Source of the DNA: JACRIM01 sp038042195
GTDB taxonomy: Bacteria; Planctomycetota; Phycisphaerae; UBA1845; UTPLA1
Assembly: GCA_038042195.1 (NCBI GenBank)
Contig: JBBTET010000020.1
Span: 50,650 to 114,649, forward strand
Direction of reading: 5' to 3'
DNA: 64,000 bases
A model generated the notes under the pieces. The model saw only the letters and a program-made list of their open reading frames with translations. It made no database searches and had not been told where the DNA came from. The first letter of the stretch is position 1, and the number at the start of each line of letters is the position of its first letter. Shown in pieces: positions 26,030-34,244 of this stretch. The translations under genes were made by a program, and so were the position numbers.

Positions 26030-26557
26030 ATGTCGACTCGAATCGTCTCACGATGGTTGGTCGTTCTCGTCTCCGTTGGTCTTGTCCTGATGGCGCTGGC
26101 CACCGCATGCCAAAAGCCCGCCTCTCGCGAGCACTTCGCCACGGGGGACGACGGTCACGGGTTGCACATGTTGAACAACGAACGACTGCGCCTGTTGATG
26201 GATGAACTGCGCGGGCTGGACTTCGAGAAAGTCTCCGGCGACCTCGCCACGGGCCGTCAGGACAATGGACACATCCGAAAGGTGGCCGTCGCCGCGTCGG
26301 CTCTTGCCGCTGATGCCCAAATGATCCCACTCACCTATAAGAACATGGACATGAGCGAAGAAAGCCGTCGAGTCTTTGACCACTTTTCCGCACAACTACG
26401 AGAACAGTGCCGCGAACTGGAATCCATGGCCCGCAAGAATGACACGACGAAAATCAAGGGCCAGCTCGACCGCGTCATCTCGACGTGCAACGCCTGCCAC
26501 GCCAATTTCCGTGGGCCGCGAATGGCGATGCTGCGCGACGACGACACACCGCACTGA
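26030..26557 (+). CDS. Cytochrome c'-like lipoprotein
   Basis: A 175-residue lipoprotein (signal MALATAC, Cys27). The mature part is helical, and the heme motif CNACH (C152, C155, H156) lies near the C-terminus followed by ANFR, the placement typical of class II cytochromes c'. This suggests a four-helix bundle with covalent heme facing the periplasm or outer surface. AAGGAAGG precedes ATG 26030. It follows the SPFH pair by 109 bases and converges with the cyclophilin gene, whose end is only 26 bases away. Electron partner unknown. Confidence 0.85.
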   Translation: MSTRIVSRWLVVLVSVGLVLMALATACQKPASREHFATGDDGHGLHMLNNERLRLLMDELRGLDFEKVSGDLATGRQDNGHIRKVAVAASALAADAQMIPLTYKNMDMSEESRRVFDHFSAQLREQCRELESMARKNDTTKIKGQLDRVISTCNACHANFRGPRMAMLRDDDTPH

Positions 26558-26583
26558 TAGTAAGAATTGGCCCCCGTGAACGA

Positions 26584-27621
26584 CTACTTCTTCGTCTGCA
26601 TGATCGCCTCAGCCGAGACCATGCTCTTGATCGTCAGCGGCTTGCGCGGCCGATGCTCGCCGTCGACCTCGACCTCGCCGAGTTTCTTCAACACAGCGAG
26701 CGATTGTGGGCCGACGATCTGTCCGAAGGCCGTGTAGCGACCGTCCCATGCCGCCTGTCGTGAAAGGCAGATGAAGAACTGGCTGCTGGCCGAGTTGGGG
26801 TCGCCGTCGATCAGGGCCATCGCCACGGTTCCAAACTCAAACGGTGTGTCGTTGAACTCCGGCGGCAGCGTCGCCCCGTCGGACCGCTTGCCGGTGCCGT
26901 TGCCTTCAGGACAGCCGCCGAGGACGAACTGATTGTTGTAGACGGAGTGCAGTGTCTTGGTGTGGTAAAAGCGCTTATCAACGAGTTCGAGGAAGTTGGC
27001 GACGTGTCGCGGGGCCTTGTCGTAGAACAACTGCATGTTCATCACGCCGTAGTCGGTTTCAATCACGACCTGCTTATACTGCATGACGCGAATCGTGATC
27101 GGCTCGGCCACCACCACGCCGCCGTACGGCCGCCACCCCAGCGCATAGATGCCCGCCTGATGCAGCCCCGGATAAAACCGAGCCACGTCGAAGCGCAGGC
27201 CGATCGTCCCAAACGGCGCGAGCGTCACTGCCGGCACCGGATACTCCGGCTTGCGCACGATTCGGTCGCCCATCTGCGGACTTTCCTCCGACGCGATCTC
27301 TAGTCCTTTGAAATTCGGCCCTGAGAAGACATGCTCGAGCGGCAACCCCATGCCGAGGTCGGTCCGCTCCTTGCCGGCCAGCGCCCCCGGCACCGTCAGC
27401 TTCACCGGCTCATCCGTCTTATTGATGATGACGAATTCGAGGATGACCTCGCCACCCACAGGCACGGTTGTGTGTGGAGCACGCAGCTCGACGCGAATGG
27501 ATTCCGCGAGCGTCGGCTCCGGCGCGATCGTCGGTGGCGGCACCAGCGGCGCAGCAGGCTGCGTCACCTGACCGTGCAGGATCGCCGTCCACAGCAAAAT
27601 GGAAGTGAGGACCGTCTGCAT
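26584..27621 (-). CDS. Cyclophilin-type peptidyl-prolyl isomerase, exported
   Basis: A 345-residue protein with a signal peptide (to about residue 18). An all-beta N-terminal domain of unknown type (about 40-180) precedes a cyclophilin domain (about 185-335): VIETDYGVMNMQLF, APRHVANFLEL, the active-site strand QFFICLSRQAAWDGRYTAFG and the end segment KKLGEVEVD. Cyclophilins speed proline isomerisation in folding proteins; the signal places this one outside the cytoplasm. The catalytic Arg usually found in FHRV is not there (the segment reads LHSVYNNQFVLGG), so activity may be weak. GGGAG lies before ATG 27621. Confidence 0.86.
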   Translation of the reverse strand: MQTVLTSILLWTAILHGQVTQPAAPLVPPPTIAPEPTLAESIRVELRAPHTTVPVGGEVILEFVIINKTDEPVKLTVPGALAGKERTDLGMGLPLEHVFSGPNFKGLEIASEESPQMGDRIVRKPEYPVPAVTLAPFGTIGLRFDVARFYPGLHQAGIYALGWRPYGGVVVAEPITIRVMQYKQVVIETDYGVMNMQLFYDKAPRHVANFLELVDKRFYHTKTLHSVYNNQFVLGGCPEGNGTGKRSDGATLPPEFNDTPFEFGTVAMALIDGDPNSASSQFFICLSRQAAWDGRYTAFGQIVGPQSLAVLKKLGEVEVDGEHRPRKPLTIKSMVSAEAIMQTKK

Positions 27622-27919
27622 CGATCTCCCAAGCCCAAAGTCTGACAGGCCATGCCTGCCCTACCTACTATCTCAGCGGCGCATTATCGGACGACTATTC
27701 GTCCACCCCGCCGAGGAAACATGGTCGTTTATCGACGATCCCCGCCGGATTCCCATAACTATCGCCTCGGCTACGGCCTGCGTGACCGAGCATCACATGA
27801 TACACGCTCCGACGCCCCGCGCTGCAGCCAGCCGGGTCTATTTCGGCAGGTGCTGTAGGCGGAAATTGCGCGAGCGTCACCATGCATGATGAGCCGTCCT
27901 TCTCGTGATGGCGGACTGC
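27622..27919. other. Spacer before the metal-transport operon
   Basis: About 300 bases without a convincing gene. Short frames on both strands lack ribosome sites. I see no tRNA or recognised riboswitch; in particular I do not find a yybP-ykoY manganese riboswitch pattern. Confidence 0.55.
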
Positions 27920-27955
27920 TTGACAGTATCCGCCGAAAGTGTAAGCTGTGCTACA
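27920..27955 (+). promoter_or_regulatory. Promoter and MntR-type operator of the metal importer
   Basis: A perfect TTGACA (27920-27925), 16-base spacer and TAAGCT (27942-27947). The 16-base box TGTAAGCTGTGCTACA (27940-27955) covers the -10 and has inverted ends TGTA/TACA. It matches the box at 33163-33178 in 13 of 16 positions, including the whole right half TGTGCTACA. Binding of the nearby MntR would block transcription. Confidence 0.75.
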
Positions 27956-27986
27956 ATTATTGGTCACGGCTATACAAAGGACACGC

Positions 27987-28991
27987 ATGAAGAGGATCGA
28001 TGTAATGCCCGATGGTCGCTCCCGACGCAACCCCATTTCTCTTGTTGCAGTGAGTTTGACCCTCGTGGGTGTAGGCCTTGCCTTGGCGTTTGGGGCGTCA
28101 GGGTGTAAGGAGCAGGATCCGGTAGCCAAGGCGTCACCGGGTCCAGCGCTCACGTCGCCACTTCGGGTCACTTGTACGATCGGCATGATCGCGGACGCGG
28201 TTCGAACGATCGGCGGTGAGCAGGTGCTCGTGACCGCGCTCATGGGGCCTCACATCGACCCTCACCTCTACAAGGCGACCCCCGCCGACCACCGGGCGCT
28301 GTCGGAGTCGGATTTGATTTTTTACAATGGGCTGCACTTGGAAGGGCGCATGAGCGATCTCTTCGTACAGATGGCGCGTAAGAAGCCCGTCATTGCGGTG
28401 ACACAAAATATCAAGCCGGAGTTGCTGCGTGAGCCGCCCGAGTTTCAGGGCAATTTCGACCCGCATGTGTGGTTTGACGTGTCGCTCTGGATGACGGCCG
28501 TGGAGGCGATCCGGGATGCACTGATCGAACATCTTCCCGCGCATCGAGAATCAATTCTGACGCGGGCCGGACACTACCTCGACCAGCTCTCGACGCTCCA
28601 CTCGGAGTGCAAGACGAAGCTTTCGGTCATCCCCAAACCCCAGCGCGTACTGGTCACTGCCCACGATGCCTTTGGGTATTTTGGTCGTGCCTATGATCTC
28701 GAGGTCCTCGCCATCCAGGGCATCAGCACGGAGAGTGAGGCGGGCATCAAGAAAATGAATGACCTTGTGAACATGCTCGTCCAGCGAAAGATACGGGCCG
28801 TGTTTGTCGAGAGCACGGTGAATCCGCGCTCGATCGAGGCCCTCGTACAGGGATGCTCGGGTCGCGGTCATCCGATCAAGATCGGCGGTCAGCTCTATAG
28901 TGACGCGATGGGAGCGGCGGGGACTCCCGAGGGAACTTATTTGGGAATGGTACGCGCCAATGTCGACGTAATTGTGAAGGCACTCCAATGA
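27987..28991 (+). CDS. Manganese/zinc ABC transporter, substrate-binding lipoprotein
   Basis: A 334-residue cluster A-I (TroA/PsaA/ZnuA) metal-binding lipoprotein. The signal ends in lipobox GASGC. Metal-site segments are visible: HIDPHLYKATP (first His), FDPHVWFDV (second His), TAHDAFGYFG (third) and the C-terminal acidic part after AVFVESTVNP. It lacks the long His-rich loop of typical zinc ZnuA, which together with the MntR neighbour favours manganese. ATG 27987 is chosen over the open start at 27948 because the latter lies inside the operator; AAAGGA (27976-27981) precedes 27987. The end overlaps the ATPase gene by four bases (ATGA). Confidence 0.9.
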   Translation: MKRIDVMPDGRSRRNPISLVAVSLTLVGVGLALAFGASGCKEQDPVAKASPGPALTSPLRVTCTIGMIADAVRTIGGEQVLVTALMGPHIDPHLYKATPADHRALSESDLIFYNGLHLEGRMSDLFVQMARKKPVIAVTQNIKPELLREPPEFQGNFDPHVWFDVSLWMTAVEAIRDALIEHLPAHRESILTRAGHYLDQLSTLHSECKTKLSVIPKPQRVLVTAHDAFGYFGRAYDLEVLAIQGISTESEAGIKKMNDLVNMLVQRKIRAVFVESTVNPRSIEALVQGCSGRGHPIKIGGQLYSDAMGAAGTPEGTYLGMVRANVDVIVKALQ

Positions 28992-29791
28992 CCAACTCCT
29001 CCGGGGCCGCCGATCATGGGCCTGGCAGCGCGCCGCCGGCCGTCGAGGTCCACGATGTCACTATCGCCTATCACCGAAAGCCGGTGCTCTGGGACATCGA
29101 CCTGCTGCTTCCTGCCGGACATCTCATCGGCATCGTCGGTCCCAACGGTGCCGGCAAGACCACGTTGCTCAAAGCGATACTCGGATTGGTCCCGCTGGCC
29201 AGCGGTCGGGTGGAGGTTTTCGGCCGCCCGCTTCGCTCTCAGCGCAAACGAATCGGCTACGTCCCCCAACGCGAGACGGTCGATTGGGACTTCCCAGTGA
29301 GCGCGCTCGACGTGGTGCTCATGGGACGCTACGGACGACTCGGTTGGTTTCGTCGTCCACGCCAATCCGACCATCGACTGTCGCTCGACGCGCTGAATCG
29401 AGTCGGGATGAGCGATTTCGCGGATCGACAGATCAATCAGCTCTCCGGCGGACAGCAGCAGCGGGTATTTCTCGCTCGCGCCCTGGCACAAGACGCCGAA
29501 CTTTATTTCATGGATGAGCCGTTTGCAGGCGTCGATGCAGCCACCGAGTCCGCCATCGTCGAGATTCTTAAATCGATGCGCCGAGACGGCAAGACGGTGA
29601 TCGCCGTTCATCACGACCTCCAAACCGTGGCCGACTATTTTGATCGGGTCGTTCTCCTCAACATGCGCGTCGTTGCCGCCGGCCCGACCGCGGAGGTATT
29701 CACCCGACAGCGCCTTCAAGAAACATACGGCGGTCGATTGACTCTGCTTGAAGAAGCTGCCGAAGCCGTTCGGCTGGGCCGGGTCACCTAG
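28988..29791 (+). CDS. Manganese/zinc ABC transporter, ATP-binding protein
   Basis: A 267-residue ABC ATPase. Walker A GPNGAGKTT is at about 55-63, the Q-loop lies in YVPQRETVDWDFP (the VDW.FP form is typical of Mn/Zn importers of the MntA/ZnuC group), the signature is LSGGQQQR, Walker B is LYFMDEPFAGVD and the switch His is in AVHHDL. It powers the importer built with the binding protein upstream and the two permeases downstream. The start overlaps the previous stop (ATGA). Confidence 0.95.
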   Translation: MTNSSGAADHGPGSAPPAVEVHDVTIAYHRKPVLWDIDLLLPAGHLIGIVGPNGAGKTTLLKAILGLVPLASGRVEVFGRPLRSQRKRIGYVPQRETVDWDFPVSALDVVLMGRYGRLGWFRRPRQSDHRLSLDALNRVGMSDFADRQINQLSGGQQQRVFLARALAQDAELYFMDEPFAGVDAATESAIVEILKSMRRDGKTVIAVHHDLQTVADYFDRVVLLNMRVVAAGPTAEVFTRQRLQETYGGRLTLLEEAAEAVRLGRVT

Positions 29792-29802
29792 AGTTTAATC
29801 CA

Positions 29803-31137
29803 ATGAGCGATCAACTCATCAGGCTTCTTACGCTTCAGGACACAAACACGCGCATCGCCCTGCTCGGCGCGAGCTTGCTTGGAATGGCGGCCGGCACGAT
29901 CGGTGTGTTCATCGTCTTGAGGCGGCGGGCGTTAATGGGGGATGCGCTCGCCCACGCCTCGCTACCCGGGGTCTGGTTGGCGTTTGCCGTCGTGGGTGAG
30001 CGAGATTTCCTCGGCCTCATGACCGGCGCGGCGATTGCGGGCGCCCTGGGTGTGCTTTGCGTCACGTTCATTCGTGCTCAAACGCGCATCAAAGAGGATG
30101 CGGCCATCGGCATCGTCTTAAGCGTGTTCTTTGCCATCGGTCTTTGCGCTTCGCGCATCGTTCAGACTTATGGCGGCGGAAACAGCGCGGGGCTTGACGG
30201 TTTCATCCTCGGCAAAGCCGCCTCCATGCTTTGGGAAGATGTCGCCGCCATCGGTGTCGTTGCGGTCGTGGTCCTGCTGAGCATTTTGGCGCTTTACAAG
30301 GAGCTAAGTTTGTTGTGCTTTGACCGCGAGTTTGCGGCTTCGCAGGGTTGGCCCGTGGTGCTTCTCGATTTGTACCTCATGTTGCTTTTGGTTTTGTGTA
30401 CGGTCATCGGGCTTCCCGCCGTTGGGGTCGTGCTCATGGCGGCGCTCCTCATCATTCCGCCGGCCGCAGCCAGGTTTTGGACCACGCGGTTGGCGACGAT
30501 GCTCGTTTTGTCCGCCGCGATCGGGCTATTCGCGGCAGCGATGGGAACGGCGGCCAGTTCACTCGATGCGCATCTTTCGACTGGTCCGACCATCGTGTTA
30601 GCGGCGGCAACCTGCTTTATCATTTCGATGTTGTTTGCGCCACGGCGCGGCATGGTAGCCGACGTCTTGCGAAGAAAACGCCTGAGTCGTCGAGTCGGCA
30701 TGCAAAACCTGCTGCGCACCGTCTATGAACATCTCGAACAGACACACGACGCGGGCCGAGCCTGGACACGCACCATCTTCCGCATCGACGACCTTCTGGC
30801 CACACGTTCGTGGTCGGCAGGCCAGGCTCGTCGCCAGATCTCGCGCGCCCGGCACGAGGGTCTTCTGCTCGTGGTCGGCGATGAGTATCAACTCACCTCG
30901 ACGGGACTTGAGGCGGCGTCTCGAGTCGTGCGCACGCATCGCCTGTGGGAATTATTCCTGGTCGAACAGGCGGCCATCGCTCCCGATCATGTCGACCGAG
31001 ATGCGGATCAAATCGAACACGTCCTTCCGGCGTCAATCATTACCAGTCTTGAAGGGCGGCTGATGGAGTTGGGGCGTCTGACTCGAAGCGGCGACGTGCC
31101 GTCATCACCGCACAGACTGGGGGAGTCCGCCGTATGA
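29803..31137 (+). CDS. Metal ABC permease fused to a DtxR/MntR-like domain, copy 1
   Basis: A 444-residue protein. Residues 1 to about 285 are an ABC-3 family permease with eight or so membrane helices (ALMGDALAHASLPGVWLAF, LLIIPPAAARFWT). Residues about 290-444 are cytoplasmic and look like a DtxR-family regulator: a winged-helix-like region (ARRQISRARHEGLLLVV, then DEYQLTSTGLEAA) followed by the dimerisation/metal domain RTHRLWELFLVE...DADQIEHVLP. Residues H379, D402, E405 and H406 align with the manganese ligands of MntR (His77, Glu99, Glu102, His103 of B. subtilis), with Asp for Glu at one position. This suggests a metal sensor on the transporter itself. Its end overlaps the second permease gene (ATGA). 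Confidence 0.92.
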   Translation: MSDQLIRLLTLQDTNTRIALLGASLLGMAAGTIGVFIVLRRRALMGDALAHASLPGVWLAFAVVGERDFLGLMTGAAIAGALGVLCVTFIRAQTRIKEDAAIGIVLSVFFAIGLCASRIVQTYGGGNSAGLDGFILGKAASMLWEDVAAIGVVAVVVLLSILALYKELSLLCFDREFAASQGWPVVLLDLYLMLLLVLCTVIGLPAVGVVLMAALLIIPPAAARFWTTRLATMLVLSAAIGLFAAAMGTAASSLDAHLSTGPTIVLAAATCFIISMLFAPRRGMVADVLRRKRLSRRVGMQNLLRTVYEHLEQTHDAGRAWTRTIFRIDDLLATRSWSAGQARRQISRARHEGLLLVVGDEYQLTSTGLEAASRVVRTHRLWELFLVEQAAIAPDHVDRDADQIEHVLPASIITSLEGRLMELGRLTRSGDVPSSPHRLGESAV

Positions 31138-32453
31138 CGTTGCTTGCTTTCATTAGCGCCGCCGACTGTTGGGTCATGGCGGCCGGCGTATTATGCAACG
31201 TCGCCTGCTCTCTCTTGGGGTGCTATCTCGTCCTGAGGCGAATGGCATTGTTGGGCGACGCGATTTCGCACGCCATCCTGCCGGGGCTGGCGCTCGCTTT
31301 CATTGTGACAAATTCCCGCAGCGTTCTCCCCATGTTTTGCGGCGCGCTCGTCGTCGGTGTCGCAACGACCTTTCTCATTCAAACACTCCACCAGTGGGGT
31401 CGCGTCCCTGAAGACTCGTCGATGGGTGTGGTGTTCACGTCTCTCTTTGCCTTGGGAGTTCTCCTCATCACCTACGTTGCCAGCAGCGTCGACCTCGACC
31501 CCGGCTGCGTTCTCTATGGCGATATTGGGGCAACGCCGGCTTTTCAACTGGTCATCGCCGGTCAGGAATGGCCCATCCCGCGACAAGTGGCGATCCTGCT
31601 CTGCGTGCTCATGGTCGATTTGGCGGTGATCCTACTGATCTACAAGGAATTGAAGATCGTCTCGTTTGATCCATTGCTGGCCACCACCATGGGCATCAAT
31701 GCCACGTTCGTTCATTACACGCTCATGATTCTCGTCGCTGGAACCAGCGTCGCCGCGTTTGAGTCGGTCGGCTCCATTCTCGTCGTCGCCATGTTGATCG
31801 CCCCACCCGCCGCCGCTCATTTGTTGACCGATCGCTTGCCGCGCATGTTGGCGGTGTCGGCGATCATCGCCGCGCTGTCGGCCATCGGGGGCTATATGAT
31901 CGCGGCCTACGTCGTGGATACGCCGCCGGCGGCCATGATGGCGGTCGTGGCCGGGTGCATTTTCGCGCTCTCAGTCTTCTTTGCCCCGAAGTACGGTGTG
32001 ATCAGTCGTCGACTTGATCAGACTCGGCTGGCGGTGCGCATCGCGTCGGAGGACATTCTGGGGATGCTCTATCGCTGGCAAGAGTCACTCCAGCCGACCC
32101 CGTTGAATGTCGGCACGGTCTTGTCGGCGATGCGTGGCGGATTCCTGGCCCGTATCGCATTGCGCTCACTTCAACGCAGCGGGCGGATTGAGCGATTCGA
32201 CTCCGACGTACTTCGTCTCACGGTCCAAGGGCAAAGCGAGGCAAAAGGTCTGGTCCGGGCGCATCGGCTTTGGGAGTCTTATCTGAACAAGCACTTTGGT
32301 CTGCCGCTCGATCACCTCCATGCACCGGCCGAGCGCATGGAACACTTCGTGACGAAGGCCATGCAAGAGCAAATCGCCGCGGAGGTGCAACCCACGACCG
32401 ATCCACACGGGCGAGAGATTCCACCCATCGCCGAATGGAAAGGAACGATATGA
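31134..32453 (+). CDS. Metal ABC permease fused to a DtxR/MntR-like domain, copy 2
   Basis: A 439-residue paralogue. Residues 1 to about 285 are the ABC-3 permease (LLGDAISHAILPGLALAF, MLIAPPAAAHLLT). The C-terminal part has a helical/winged segment and then RAHRLWESYLNKHFGL...PAERMEHFVT, with H377, E400, E403 and H404 matching the MntR metal ligands fully. It also carries DPHGREIPP, the DPHGxxIP motif found at the same place in DtxR-type repressors. The two permeases probably form a heterodimer, so each importer would bear two regulatory domains on its cytoplasmic side. Start overlaps the previous stop by four bases. Confidence 0.92.
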   Translation: MTLLAFISAADCWVMAAGVLCNVACSLLGCYLVLRRMALLGDAISHAILPGLALAFIVTNSRSVLPMFCGALVVGVATTFLIQTLHQWGRVPEDSSMGVVFTSLFALGVLLITYVASSVDLDPGCVLYGDIGATPAFQLVIAGQEWPIPRQVAILLCVLMVDLAVILLIYKELKIVSFDPLLATTMGINATFVHYTLMILVAGTSVAAFESVGSILVVAMLIAPPAAAHLLTDRLPRMLAVSAIIAALSAIGGYMIAAYVVDTPPAAMMAVVAGCIFALSVFFAPKYGVISRRLDQTRLAVRIASEDILGMLYRWQESLQPTPLNVGTVLSAMRGGFLARIALRSLQRSGRIERFDSDVLRLTVQGQSEAKGLVRAHRLWESYLNKHFGLPLDHLHAPAERMEHFVTKAMQEQIAAEVQPTTDPHGREIPPIAEWKGTI

Positions 32454-32599
32454 TCGGGTTCGGTCTTGGGGACTGGCGGGACGGCCTACTTAAAGACCCT
32501 CTAATAAGGTGACTCACGATGCGCATCTCCGATTATCATGCAAATGTGAAAACCGGCAGACCGGATCATCCCACAGACTACTTTTCAAAATAAGCGACC

Positions 32600-33076
32600 A
32601 TGCCAATAGCCAAGAAGAGTCAACGACGAAAATCACCACCGGCCAAGGCCGTCCTGGAGCGCGAGGCTCTGCGTGCCACCGCCTTCCGCACATCCCGCCG
32701 TCACAACGCCGCCGAGACCGAAGAGGATTACGTTGAACTGATCGCCGACCTCATCCGTGAACGTGGCGAGGCCCGCTCCGTCGATATGGCCCAACGGCTT
32801 GGCGTCACACATGTCACCGTGGCCAAGACCATCCGCCGCCTTCGAGAGAAGGATCTCGTCCACAACGAACCCTATCGTGCCGTGTTTCTCACCCCCAAGG
32901 GCCAAGCCCTCGCCGATCGCTGTCGGGGCCGGCACCAGGAAGTGGTCGACTTTCTCACGGCCCTGGGCGTATCCGAGCGTGCCGCCGAGGTGGACGCCGA
33001 AGGCATCGAGCACCACGTCAGCACAGAAACGCTTGAAGCCATGCGCCGGTTCACCCGTCAGCATCGGAAACACTGA
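32600..33076 (+). CDS. mntR: Manganese-responsive regulator MntR (DtxR family)
   Basis: A 158-residue repressor close in size to E. coli MntR. The N-terminal winged helix (about 43-105) reads EDYVELIADLIRERGEARSV, MAQRLGVTHVTVAKTIRRL and the wing YRAVFLTPKGQALA. The dimerisation domain has RHQEVVDFL and DAEGIEHHVS. Expected metal ligands are present: D43, E46, H112, E134, E137 and H138. It lacks the SH3-like third domain of DtxR, as MntR does. It sits between the importer operon and the outer-membrane gene, and the operators at 27940-27955 and 33163-33178 are its likely targets. It is preceded by 146 untranslated bases and has only a weak ribosome site. Confidence 0.93.
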   Translation: MPIAKKSQRRKSPPAKAVLEREALRATAFRTSRRHNAAETEEDYVELIADLIRERGEARSVDMAQRLGVTHVTVAKTIRRLREKDLVHNEPYRAVFLTPKGQALADRCRGRHQEVVDFLTALGVSERAAEVDAEGIEHHVSTETLEAMRRFTRQHRKH

Positions 33077-33077
33077 T

Positions 33078-33104
33078 CCAGCGTCCCCAGCGTCCCCAGC
33101 GTCC
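33078..33104 (+). repeat. Three tandem 9-mers CCAGCGTCC
   Basis: Three exact copies of CCAGCGTCC directly after the mntR stop codon, ahead of a T-rich run (33125-33131). No stem is formed. Function unknown. Confidence 0.7.
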
Positions 33105-33141
33105 CCCGCCAAGTGCGTGGCCCTGTTTTTTGTAATACGGC

Positions 33142-33178
33142 TTGACACGCCACGCCCCGAAGTGTAGTATGTGCTACA
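33142..33178 (+). promoter_or_regulatory. Promoter and MntR-type operator of the outer-membrane transporter
   Basis: TTGACA (33142-33147), 17-base spacer, TAGTAT (33165-33170). The box TGTAGTATGTGCTACA (33163-33178) covers the -10 and has inverted arms TGTAG/CTACA. The start point would be only about 12 bases before ATG 33189, so the mRNA has little or no leader. Confidence 0.75.
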
Positions 33179-33188
33179 TTAAGACAGC

Positions 33189-34106
33189 ATGACTATATTT
33201 TATAGCCATAGGTTAATTTCGCGCCGCTGGATTTGCTCCATCGTCGGCATGGTCATCGCCCCAACGCTGGCCCTCGCCGACCCCGGTGCCACCACGCGCC
33301 CCGAAGCGGAACCCGCGACACTGCCATCAGTCAACTTCCTGGGCCTCGACGCCGCGCCGATGCACGATCCCCTGATCTCCGATCGGCCGGACTTTACCGA
33401 GTCCAGTGTGGTCGTCCCCTTCGGCCACGCACAACTCGAAGGTGGCTATACATTTACCTATGACCGCGAGGACGACGTGCGAACGCGCGACCAGACGTTT
33501 CCCGAGTTCCTGCTTCGAGCCGGCCTGGCAAAGGATTGGGAACTGCGCGTCGGCTGGGTCGGGTGGTCGCTGACCAACGAGTTCTTCCACGAGCGCGACC
33601 GGCGCAATCGCCCCATCGACGTCAAGGAGCATGACGATGCGGCGACCGACACGTCGTTGGGATTCAAAGTGCATCTGTGGGAACAGAAAGGCCTGATCCC
33701 TGACTTTGGAGTGATCGGCGAACTGTCCATCCCCAGCGGCGCGACCAGCAAAACGTCGGGCGACGTCGACCCGCAGGTGAAGCTCTTGTGGTCCTACGAG
33801 TTGACGGAACGCTTCTCGCTTTCCGGCAACGTGAATCTCGGCGTGCCGACCTCCGAGGGGCAACGCTTTTTCCAAACCGCCGCCTCGATCTCGCTCTGTT
33901 ACGGCATCACGGATTGGCTGTCGAACTATGTGGAATATTTCGGCTTTTATCCAAATGACCGTGGAACCGACGGTGCTCATTCGGTCAACGGCGGCTTTAC
34001 GTTTCTGATCAACAACAACCTTCAATTTGACGTGCGCACCGGCGTCGGCCTCAACGAAGAGGCGGATGATTTTTTCACCGGAGCCGGTTTCGTCATTCGC
34101 TGGTAG
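33189..34106 (+). CDS. Outer-membrane beta-barrel transporter (Phenol_MetA_deg-like)
   Basis: A 305-residue exported protein: signal peptide to about residue 30 (ending LALA), then an extended beta-rich body that begins with the group-typical SDRPDFTESSVVVPFGHAQL and continues with alternating strands (LEGGYTFTYDRE, DWELRVGWVGWS, RFSLSGNVNLGVP, LQFDVRTGVGLN), ending in FVIRW, a terminal aromatic typical of outer-membrane barrels. Related proteins are called simply transporters. The MntR-type operator at its promoter suggests a role in letting manganese cross the outer membrane, as MnoP does in Bradyrhizobium; that role is inference. It is followed by a 38-residue membrane protein. Confidence 0.82.
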   Translation: MTIFYSHRLISRRWICSIVGMVIAPTLALADPGATTRPEAEPATLPSVNFLGLDAAPMHDPLISDRPDFTESSVVVPFGHAQLEGGYTFTYDREDDVRTRDQTFPEFLLRAGLAKDWELRVGWVGWSLTNEFFHERDRRNRPIDVKEHDDAATDTSLGFKVHLWEQKGLIPDFGVIGELSIPSGATSKTSGDVDPQVKLLWSYELTERFSLSGNVNLGVPTSEGQRFFQTAASISLCYGITDWLSNYVEYFGFYPNDRGTDGAHSVNGGFTFLINNNLQFDVRTGVGLNEEADDFFTGAGFVIRW

Positions 34107-34116
34107 GAGAACGGAT

Positions 34117-34233
34117 ATGTTTGTAACGGAAGTCTTGTTTGAAATGGTATCAGGCCTTATCGGCCTTTTCATGACCGTCGCGGGCGACCTCATCGGCAAA
34201 TTACTGTCCGGCTTTTTCGGCTTACCGGTGTGA
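34117..34233 (+). CDS. 38-residue membrane microprotein of the manganese regulon
   Basis: ATG 34117 to the stop before 34234 encodes 38 residues with a single hydrophobic helix (VSGLIGLFMTVAGDLIGKLL) and a Gly/Phe-rich end. AGGAG (34105-34109) overlaps the transporter's stop codon and is seven bases from the ATG, an ideal spacing, so it is very probably translated from the same MntR-controlled transcript. A longer open frame reaching back to 34027 overlaps the transporter gene and is not credible. I know no family for it. Small membrane proteins are known to tune metal transporters (MntS in E. coli is one), but no similarity to MntS is claimed. Confidence 0.65.
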   Translation: MFVTEVLFEMVSGLIGLFMTVAGDLIGKLLSGFFGLPV

Positions 34234-34244
34234 TGATGAAATTG

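Noticed and set aside
27622..27986. yybP-ykoY manganese riboswitch before the importer
   Set aside because: No matching conserved core was found; a promoter with an operator over its -10 explains the control.
33078..33104. Three 9-mers after mntR considered as a terminator or operator array
   Set aside because: They form no stem and do not resemble the MntR box; listed only as a short repeat.
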